NCBI GenBank assembly: GCA_963669155.1
Contig: OZ022588.1
Location: 1,643,247-1,707,246 of the forward strand
Reading direction: 5' to 3'
Length of the DNA stretch: 64,000 bases
Source of the DNA: Arbacia lixula
Taxonomy: Eukaryota; Echinodermata; Echinoidea; Arbacioida; Arbaciidae
The translations under genes and the position numbers were made by a program. This document shows, one piece after another, positions 56,083 to 64,000 of this stretch; position 1 is the first letter of the stretch; each line of letters opens with the position of its first letter. The notes under the pieces are model-generated. The model was not told the origin of the DNA. It did not search any database and saw only the letters and a program-made list of their open reading frames with translations.

Positions 56083-56936
56083 AGATTTTGAAAGAAACCT
56101 ATAGTAAGTTGCAAAACTTACTCTGACTTTCTACACTTTTCTCGTTTTTTTTCTTTCTTTTCTCGTTATAATTACTTTGTGACTAGTTCACAACTCTCAA
56201 TCACCACACAGACACCCACCCTCTTCTTCTACCTCTATTTCATTCTATTTATGTTTGGTTTGAAACACCGAGAAGTAAAGCTTAAAATATTAAAAATTCA
56301 CCTTTCCTCTTTTTTCACTTTTTCACTTTCCTTTCCTTTATTCACCTCATAAGTGGGTCAATTATTCGAAATAATATAACCAAATACCGAAAGTTTTACT
56401 TTTTTCTAAAAAGTATTTATTAATGCCCGTCTTGCTTTCTTTCTTTTTTTCATCAACTCATCAATTTCATCGCTTAGAAAGAATAAAACAAACAGTCCTT
56501 TCCAGTATTACCCCCCTGCCCCGCCTCTTATCAGTCCTCCATGTGACAGATACCAACAGTCCTTTTTAAGACTACCACAAAGAATCAATCACCACTTCCA
56601 CAAAGAATCGAATCCCTCCCTTTCTCACATGGTGTACCGTACATTTCTAGTGTAATCCTATATCAGTGCGATAATTTTGCAATTTAGCTAGATGCTGTGT
56701 ATAGATAGTTCTGGTTACCTTCTGTCGCTGCATCTGGACCTCCTGTTTCCTCCATTGCGACTCCTGCTTCTCCTCTTCAGAGGGCGCCACGTGCTCCCTG
56801 TGGATGCGGATGTTGTGGACCTTGGGCGGGGGGTGCGGCTGGTACTTCTTCTCCTCCTCCTGGTGCTTCCGCCGGAACTCCTGCGCGATGCGGTTGGCCC
56901 AGGCGTCGAAGGACTCGCAGTCCTGCCCCGCGTAGT
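52871..56936 (-). CDS. NFKBIL1: NFKBIL1 (NF-kappa-B inhibitor-like protein 1), last three exons; 5' part not visible
   Basis: Exons in transcript order are 56936-56719, 53953-53813 and 53104-52871, with matching phases and GT/AG junctions. The first gives ESFDAWANRIAQEFRRKHQE (human ESFSAWSDRLAREHAQ) and a charged coiled-coil segment. The second ends with ILRYRDIPWPC (human WRFGDVPWPC). The third has LRRFIKAQQLIWHPDKFLQR (human LRRYLRVQQVRWHPDRFLQR) and ends at a TAA. The HPD core is J-domain-like. The N-terminal ankyrin repeats of this nuclear protein are not encoded in the next 7 kb and probably lie beyond the right edge. In vertebrates the gene is linked to NF-kB restraint and mRNA processing. 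Confidence 0.93.
53813..53953 (-). CDS. NFKBIL1: NFKBIL1 middle exon (DIPWPC motif)
   Basis: 47 residues, VRRLERERQKTLKQKHSYLK through DILRYRDIPWPCSSGK. Acceptor CTTTTTAG, donor AAG/GTACAG; phase 0 on both sides. Confidence 0.94.
53954..56718. other. NFKBIL1 intron with family D MITEs and a SINE/LINE tail
   Basis: Holds partial family D elements near 53993-54100 and 54213-54240, and a full copy at 54779-54940. A retroposon 3' end (GTAAAGCGCTTTGATCC then AAATATAAGTTATTATTATT) lies at 54530-54640, and a (CT)n run at 56053-56080. Confidence 0.65.
54779..54940. repeat. Palindromic MITE, family D, copy 2
   Basis: The ends GGCCCTGTTGCATAACCTTT and TATGCAACGGGGCCC are complementary; inner GGTAACTACCATGG-type arms pair. 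Confidence 0.8.
56719..56936 (-). CDS. NFKBIL1: NFKBIL1 exon (ESFDAW segment)
   Basis: 72 codons after a split codon. DYAGQDCESFDAWANRIAQE is followed by a Pro/Lys-rich stretch and WRKQEVQMQRQK. Acceptor TTGACCTTCAG, donor AAG/GTAACC. The GC-rich exon stands out from its AT-rich surroundings. Confidence 0.92.
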
Positions 56937-57626
56937 CTGAAGGTCAAGGGTCAAGGATGAAACGACGATGAAACACAAGCAATTGTATGGCCTTGTGGCA
57001 TAGCTAGAGATGAATACGGAGTTAAATCATATTTGTGAATTTCCTGCGGTTCAAGGAAACCAACGGAAGTTCAAGTTGTGTCTCGGCCGCAACACCGCGT
57101 GACCTACCCGGGTGCGCCTTCTGGCTGTCCATTCAAGCAAAAAAAAAACAAAAAAAAAAAACGAATTTACGTGTCTCGCTCATAAAAGGTATTTACATGA
57201 CATAGCGAAAAATATACTGAGGTAAGACGTCACGCCATATCCATTTTCGTCCAAGATAGAAGGATTTTTAGTTGCATGACAAACTTTCGGCTAATCCAAC
57301 AGGAGTTCGACAATTGTAAGAGCTAGGATTTGATATTTGATTATGTTGTTCGCATTAAGCCAGAAGGACTAAACGATGGCAGTGGGTTATTGTTTAAGAT
57401 ATATAGTTTAAGATGTCAGTTATCTTTAAGAAATGATTTGTTTCATAGTACTAATGACAGCCTTTTTGTAAGAGTTGTAATACTGAAGGAACAATCAGTG
57501 CTCCACTGATAATCATTCGAGTGGAACGAGAGGGATGTATTGATGCGAATACAAATAAGTTACAGATATTGAGATATTGTCTGTATCTTCGGTTCACGTT
57601 TCAATATGTTCAAAATGACCCTGACC

Positions 57627-57750
57627 CCCCCCCCCCCCCCCCCTTCTGCATTACATATTTATCACTCTCGCTTTCTTTCTCCCCCCCCCCCTTCTCTGTC
57701 TCTCTCTGTCTCTCTCTGTCTCTCTCTCTCACTCTCTCTCTCTCTCTCTG
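57627..57750. repeat. C-runs and (CT)n microsatellite
   Basis: C18, C10, then CTCTGT and CT repeats. Confidence 0.95.
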
Positions 57751-58776
57751 CCTCTCATTCTATATACATGTCCATATATCCCCCTGTATATACGTAATAT
57801 CTAGCATTCTTCATTTAGCATTTGTGCAATAGACATACAGCAAAGTGTATTTGTGGGGGGGGGGGGTTTTGTTCACTGAGTGACTCAGATTTGTTTGTAC
57901 CCATAATACCGAAGGAAAACCGCATTCGACAGCTTATCACTTGCCTACAGATTAGTACATAACAGACAAGATGGATGTTGCAAACATGACATGACATGTT
58001 GGTGTTCTACTGACATGAGTGGTGATGATTCACCTGTTGACCTTTTGACTAGACATGATGACACGAACAATTTCGATACGTCCATCACCTCGCATAATGT
58101 TGTTTTCCCCATGGGGATTTTTAAAAACAAAATATTTATGTATTTCATTGAGCAAGCATAGCTCATTATCATTATCGCAATAATTGGCCATACTGGGAAA
58201 TTAAATTGTCCACTTTAACTCCACGATACTCATTACAATGCACGATGTTGTTTTGATAAAAAGGGGGAAAACCCCGTTAATATAATGACGACATCTGTCT
58301 GTGTCCGCCTTTTAGTCGGACAAACATTCATTTACTTCTAAAGACAACTTTCATCGGCTTGTATCGAGCGAGGAAGCGGCGAGTTACTACTTAATCGCTT
58401 AAAGAGGATTGCGGTAATCACCCGTCGTCCCTTTCCCTTGTTGATCTCTTTTTAAATGAGCCCCTCCCTTTACCCCCACAACATTAATCGACCCCTAAGC
58501 AGATCGTGGTCGTCTGTGATTAGCTTGATCCGCGAAGACGGGCTAATGATGATGCTTAAAGTGTTTTGAAAACTCCCTTCATCCCACTGATGTATTTTTG
58601 CACGAGTAAGACACGTTCATAGTACATCCCAGACGTACGTGTAAGAGGTGCTAATGCACTTTAGTATCCCACATATATATTGCACGCAATGGGAACACTA
58701 CAATATACCGATTGTCGTCGGCAGAAACTGACCTAGAAATCACAAATTGGACAAATTCAAAGGCGAAAAAGTTGTC

Positions 58777-58850
58777 TAGGGTTAGGGCCAGGGTTAGGTT
58801 TATAACTCGGTTTAGGTTAGGGTTAGGGTAAGGGTTAGTTTTAGGGTTAA
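58777..58850. repeat. Degenerate interstitial telomeric repeat (TTAGGG)n
   Basis: About nine TAGGGT/TTAGGG-type units in 74 bp, including GGTTAGGGTTAGGGTAAGGG, with interruptions. Confidence 0.85.
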
Positions 58851-59148
58851 AATTCATTAGCGCCCTTGTATGATACATTGTGATAGCAAATTATCTGGAA
58901 CACATGGGTTAAACTGCAATGAGTCTGTATGATATGATTTTGTAGGATTATTATTTCGTATGACTGTTAATACCTGGTTAATACCGTTTGTATGTTTAGT
59001 AGACTAGACTACTGGGATGAACTACGAGGGGTCGACATGTCTCACCCTTTTTACTATGTAAGCTTTCTGTCCACTCAACTGGTTGGATGGTATACAGTAT
59101 ATAGTTTGATTTGTACTTCATCCACGTTTCTTTTTTCTCGAAATAACG

Positions 59149-59955
59149 GAAACTAAAATAAGTAGATGGGGCCGTTGAGACAAGGTCTGTTAATTGCCCC
59201 ATTTTCCCTTCATCTAGTCTCCGTCTCCGGGGATTGCCCGAAGGCATAACAAAAATGAGCAATATTGCTTGTGCTACCTTTATGCTTGAATCCGTTTTGC
59301 TTTTATGTCTACAAAAAATAATATTCCAGCATACGGATAACAAACAGAATTGTTTCTTGTTATTATGCTTGTATCCTATACTCCTACGTGCAAGAGGAAA
59401 ATTACCTTGCTGTTTCTTCGTCTCAGAACTCATACTGTCTACGATAACCATGGTTTACACCTGACATGTCTTCTATCTCTTCTACTAGCACGACCACGAC
59501 GAAAGAAACTAAATTGAGTAGATGAGGCCGTTGAGACAAGGGCTGTTAATTGCCACATTTTCCCTACATCTATCGTTTCCGTCTCCGGGGATTACCCGAA
59601 GTCATAACAAAAATGAGCAGTACTGCTTGTGCAATCTTTATGCTTGAATCCGTTTTGATTTTATGTCTACAAATATTCCAGCATACGGATAACAAACAGA
59701 ATTGTTTCTTGTTATTAGGCTTGTATCCTATACTCCTACGTGCAAGAGGAAAATTACCTTGCTGTTTCTTCGTCTAACATGTCTAAGAACTCATACTGCC
59801 TACGCTAACCATGGTTTACACCTGACATGTCTTGTACCTCTAGCACGACCATGACGATGGAAACTAAATTTAGTCGATGGGGCCATTAAGACAAGGGTTG
59901 TTAATTGCCCCCTTTTCCCTACATCTATCGCTTCCGTCTTCACACGGGGAATTCG
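59149..59955. repeat. Tandem duplication, about 355-bp unit, 2.3 copies
   Basis: Unit 1 (59149-59504) and unit 2 (59505-59859) are highly similar throughout, e.g. GACAAGGGCTGTTAATTGCC and CTACGTGCAAGAGGAAAATT. A third partial unit follows from 59860. The minus strand of unit 1 has a 151-codon frame that fits no known family. Confidence 0.9.
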
Positions 59956-60078
59956 GTGATAAACAGGACATAAATAGTTTGATGGAAAAACAGCATACGA
60001 CTTTGGGATCAACAAATAACAAGGTGGGACCCTGAGGTAACGCTGTATCCATGCGGGGTGCAGAGACGATGCTGTACT

Positions 60079-60618
60079 CGGTGTTAAAAAAAACTTTTGA
60101 TACTTTATTTTTAAAAAAAAATCAACTGAAATTGACACATCATAAGATTAATGGATGTCAATTTTTTGTGACATTTCATCGATTACTTTTCTTGTAATAA
60201 TCCTTAGAATATTTAATGAGATTTTAATTTTTGGACAAATTTGAACCTCAAAATGTGTGTGTATGAGATCATTCAGAACACAACACAACGCTGTGTATCA
60301 CACCTGTTCATTCACTAGAAACTATGCATCTGACAGAAAAGAAGTTGCTGGTTGGAAAAAAAATGACTATTGATGTGTTCTGAATTAATTATTTGATACA
60401 CACACATTTTCAGTTCCACGTTTGTCCAAACGTGAAATCTCATTGAATGTTATAAGGATTATTACAAGAAAAGTAATCGACGAAACGTCACAAAACATGT
60501 CTTTAAAAAGAAATTACGTCCCGTAACTTTATGATGTTTCAAATTTAGCTTCATGTGAGTTCAAACTGATTTTAAATTATTTTTCAAAAGTGTCAAAAGG
60601 TGTTTTTTAACACCTATA
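60079..60618. repeat. Foldback element, family A, near-complete copy
   Basis: The left CGGTGTTAAAAAAAACTTTT and right TTTTTTAACACCTATAG ends are complementary. The arms carry ACTTTTCTTGTAATAATCC and its complement, as in 16628-17221. Confidence 0.8.
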
Positions 60619-60863
60619 GTACAACACTACGGTTTTGCTGTAAATGATTCATTGTGTGTAATGCATGGGCCAGTCACAACATTGAAAACGACCAGACAAA
60701 CATCAACACACAACTTCGAAATTACGAATCATGACAAATCGTCTCGGGCAAATTGTACGAATGATGACATCACACCGGCAGTGTATCAATGTGTAGTTCA
60801 TGAACCTAATAATGGGTGAGTTGATGATCGAGTTAAGCACGGATAAAGGGACGAAACCTGTGC

Positions 60864-60867
<4 letters not shown>

Positions 60868-60900
<33 letters not shown>
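60868..60900. repeat. (CT)n microsatellite
   Basis: About 32 bp of CT dinucleotides. Confidence 0.95.
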
Positions 60901-60901
<1 letters not shown>

Positions 60902-61370
60902 CTCTGTCTGTCTGTCTTTCTGACTCTCTATCCATCATATGTTCCTTCGTTCTTCCTCGGTCACTTCTTCCTTCTTTCCTTTCTTCAGTTTTCCCCGTTT
61001 TTTTCTTCCCCTTGTTGAATTATTTCGCCCTAATTGTTACCGTTTTCCTCACCTTTTTAAACATTCAGAAAACCATTTTGTCGCATAGCGGAGGGAGCGT
61101 TAGTACGATATCATTATCATAAATACAGGGCAGGAAAAGGGGAAACATAATCATTTGCGTAAAACTAAAATATTATATATATGTCTTGAACTGCATGAAG
61201 TTAAGAAATGATGAAGAGTCTACTCTAAGACGGTTTCACTTCTATAGTTTGCAGAGACCAAAAACACAGCCTGAAATATCTATGTCCCTCGTCTCCACGA
61301 AACTGGAAAGGGATGGCGCGTGAGGGGGATGCTGCAACCTAAGCACCCCCCCCCCTTCTTTCCATCTAAA

Positions 61371-61373
61371 CAC

Positions 61374-61417
<44 letters not shown>
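61371..61417. repeat. (AC)n microsatellite
   Basis: About 45 bp of near-perfect AC dinucleotides. Confidence 0.95.
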
Positions 61418-61880
61418 CAATTCCCACCCCGACTCCCAAGCAACCAGCTGCAGCGGAAAGGAGCGGATATTAATAATTATTCCACCTGTTTCGAGTAATT
61501 AGAACCAAGAACATGCATTTCATTTTGGTTCACGCATTCGCCGTGTTCGCACTTGATGATGATGTTCTGCCCATGGGCCTGCTATGTTCTACACACGCTT
61601 CATGTATGTGTCACTGATATTACAGACGGAGCAGGGATGTGTTCATTATATCTGCCTCTCAGTTCCTGCAGTGTTGTGCTAGCGTATTACTGGCATGATG
61701 TTCGTAAGTCGTCTTAAATGGCCGCCTTTCAAACATCCATCATTTGGCGGAGGGGGTTGTTTTGTTTAGCTTTGTGTTGGAAAGGGGAGAGGAGTGGAGA
61801 GTTTATATTTTCATACAGCCAAATTCACGTGCGCTCCTTCATCAACGCGATATCCATTATTCCTAGGCAAATACAAAGCT

Positions 61881-61916
<36 letters not shown>
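61881..61916. repeat. (CT)n microsatellite
   Basis: About 36 bp of CT dinucleotides. Confidence 0.95.
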
Positions 61917-61919
<3 letters not shown>

Positions 61920-63153
61920 TTTGGTGTTTATAACTTGTAAGAAAAATGTCTCTATAGTGTGTGATCAGAAGATAATACTATAAGTACCTCCTTCAAAATG
62001 AGTCGATGAGTTATCACATGTTCGCTTCGTGGGCTGTATCACGTGATACGTGACACGTGACCACCAATCAACATATCCTCCATACACGCGACAAGTTACA
62101 AATTATTGCTCAACTAGCTGTTGATTCGTTATCTCCAGATGGGAAGAAAATCTGACAAGAAGGGCAATATTTTGGCAAACATTGCTTCATTCTTCCGCAG
62201 CGCTTGCCAGCTAGACGAGAGACGTGCCACAAATCATGCAATTTATTCACACCCACGGATCGTATCTGAAGCGATAATGGGTATCGAAATACTGCGATTT
62301 CTATTCTCAATTGTCAAGCAGCTGATATAACTCCGCTTAATTTCTTAAATACATGTATGTGTTTACAAGTTCATATTTGAGAGTTACATCATCAACGATA
62401 CAGTCCAGATCTCAATGAAGCTCCATATGGTTTGCATAAGCCCATGAACTATCTGTCGACTGGACCGTTCCTAACTCTTACAGTGCAAGACAGCATTATC
62501 TCTGGACAGGTCAAAACTTTTATGATTTTATGAACTCTACTCGAGGAAAGGGCATATTTATAAACTAGACTTACGAATTGACTGTCAACAATGAGACAAC
62601 TGTGAATGAGGAGACTTATTTATGCTACTTTTATGATAATATGTACATTTTAAATTCCGCATTTTATGGCAGCATATTCATCCACTCATACACATGATAC
62701 ATGTCATATGAATCATTACTCCTAAAAACTTCTACAGTCGATGAAATTCTCTTCTACTTGTATTACCATTTCCTTTATTATACTTTCTTAAATTCACGAC
62801 AATCTTCCCGATGATGCTGATGACGACACAAGATCGTAGGACCGTCTGCAATCCGATTGGGTTGCCATGACATTGGAAGGTCTGAGCGGAAACCATGTCG
62901 GAAGCTGTTGATTATTCGCTAAAGGGTTTGAGACAGTGCATGGGGCTGGGTGCTGTCGTGTAAAGGAGGGACTGCAAACAGCCTGTTGCAATTAAATGTA
63001 CCCCTCCCCCTTCCCCAGCTCCTCTCTGCAATAAACAAACATTGTTTGGGGGCAGATCTGGGTTTATGTTATCTAAAGAAGAAAATTTTGCTCGTAAAAC
63101 TTCAACAATGTTGACAAATAACCGCCCCAGTGTCATGCTGAATTCCCACCTAC

Positions 63154-63245
63154 GTTCGCAAACCGGTCTGGGCCGCTTCTGACTCTGAAAGTGTACCCGG
63201 TCGTCCTCGGAGGCATTTCTTCGAACTGTTTCCGCAGATCACCTC
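63154..63245 (-). CDS. Possible unassigned coding exon
   Basis: A 92-bp segment with acceptor CATTTTAG and donor AAC/GTAGGT, encoding 30 codons that include KQFEEMPPRTTGYTFRVRSG. GC content is above the flanks. It ends in phase 0, so it cannot splice directly to the NFKBIL1 exon at 56936, which needs phase 1. A second frame is also open. I do not recognise the product. Confidence 0.3.
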
Positions 63246-64000
63246 CTAAAATGGTTTGGATGTTCGTGTACTAGTATTAGCGAGCTTTCGTTTTGAGGAC
63301 GGACAGGCTCGAGAACGGTAATCCGAGCGTTTCTCGTCGTTCTAACCCCGGGGGAGTATTACACTGTAGCACCCGACGAAAGATCCTTGAACAATGCTAT
63401 GTCGTAAGTTTGTAAAGACATGAAAGATGAGCTTTAACATCACTCTATCATTATCATGAACACGCCAAGGATGATACGCAATCTGTCCTAAGGGCACGTG
63501 GGATGTTGCTGGGTGGAAGACAAGAAACTTAAGCTAAAGAAAATCGTGTTAACTGCATGGCACGCAATAACAGATTTAAAGTAACGCATCCATCTTACAT
63601 ACGACACCACATTCTCTAAGACATTGCATAAACCTCATCTACAAAATCAAGGTTCAGTTGATATAACAAAATATCTCATGAAAATCGAAATAATACATCG
63701 CTATCCGCCAAACTTTCTTTAAAAGAATGTCTAATTTTGTCAATTCATACACATTTAAGAAATATGATTTGAATAAAAAATCAATTAATTTTGATAACAT
63801 GTACCATTTTATTTTTCTTGTATTTCTCTCTACTTTATTTCCCCTTTCTAGTGCTAGTTATGTTTAAGTATCTTGAATTCTACGTTATATATACATTGTA
63901 ACTGGCCCCATGGAAGACCAGCGGTAACATTATAGTTACTGCTGAAAATGGTCAACCAGTCGTAAATTAAACCCCATTGTATACGTTTGAATTTTATGTG

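Larger units (their letters stand above)
56937..64000. other. Upstream NFKBIL1 intron or intergenic DNA to window edge
   Basis: No ankyrin-coding exon was found. It contains C-runs (57627-57644, 57682-57691), CT/AC microsatellites, the interstitial telomeric repeat, the 355-bp duplication, a family A foldback and one possible exon at 63154-63245. Confidence 0.55.

Noticed and set aside
56692..56978. Leu-rich plus-strand frame and Ser/Arg-rich minus-strand frame
   Set aside because: Both are shadows of the NFKBIL1 exon at 56719-56936, whose correct frame has intact splice sites.

Overview
The window is animal nuclear DNA. Three spliced protein genes are recognisable, with long AT-rich introns, canonical GT/AG splice sites, dense microsatellites and many short inverted-repeat elements. 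The repeat style (palindromic MITEs, foldback elements, a Tc1/Sleeping Beauty-like end, LINE 3' ends with TTTATT tails) and the gene families suggest a marine invertebrate deuterostome such as an echinoderm. This is inference: no species-specific marker was identified.

Layout. (1) 1304-9343, minus strand: a cytosolic sulfotransferase (SULT) in seven phase-compatible coding exons; only the extreme N-terminus is unresolved. (2) 18279-40617, plus strand: a 20-exon gene for an 843-residue protein that follows animal ATP-citrate lyase (ACLY) from its start through the phosphohistidine domain. It then ends at a stop codon in the linker where ACLY would continue into its citrate synthase-like (citryl-CoA lyase) domain. 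(3) 52871-56936, minus strand: the last three exons of NFKBIL1; its 5' ankyrin-coding exons are not visible and probably lie beyond the right edge. SULT and the ACLY-like gene are divergent, with about 9 kb of repeats between them. The ACLY-like gene and NFKBIL1 are convergent, with about 12 kb between.

The ACLY-like gene is the main find. It keeps the ATP-grasp lysine and RRG motif, the ATP-grasp glutamate, the phosphohistidine and the GE(I/V)GG glutamate. Human catalytic Glu599 is Gly here, human citrate-contact Arg379 is Thr, and Asn346 is Asp. The linker that is phosphorylated in mammalian ACLY is replaced by an Asn-Gly-Thr coding minisatellite. The product therefore resembles a free-standing synthetase half, like bacterial citryl-CoA synthetase or the ADP-forming acyl-CoA synthetases, or a pseudo-enzyme. 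It is not an ordinary ACLY.

The rest is mostly repeats. At least nine inverted-repeat families have several copies each in this window. Some are nested, which gives relative ages, and one abuts a splice acceptor of the ACLY-like gene. There are also three degraded LINE fragments, a degenerate interstitial telomeric repeat and a 355-bp tandem duplication. I saw no tRNA, rRNA, CRISPR, operon or viral gene. The three genes have no obvious shared pathway beyond a loose link of SULT and the ACLY-like protein to small-molecule/CoA metabolism.
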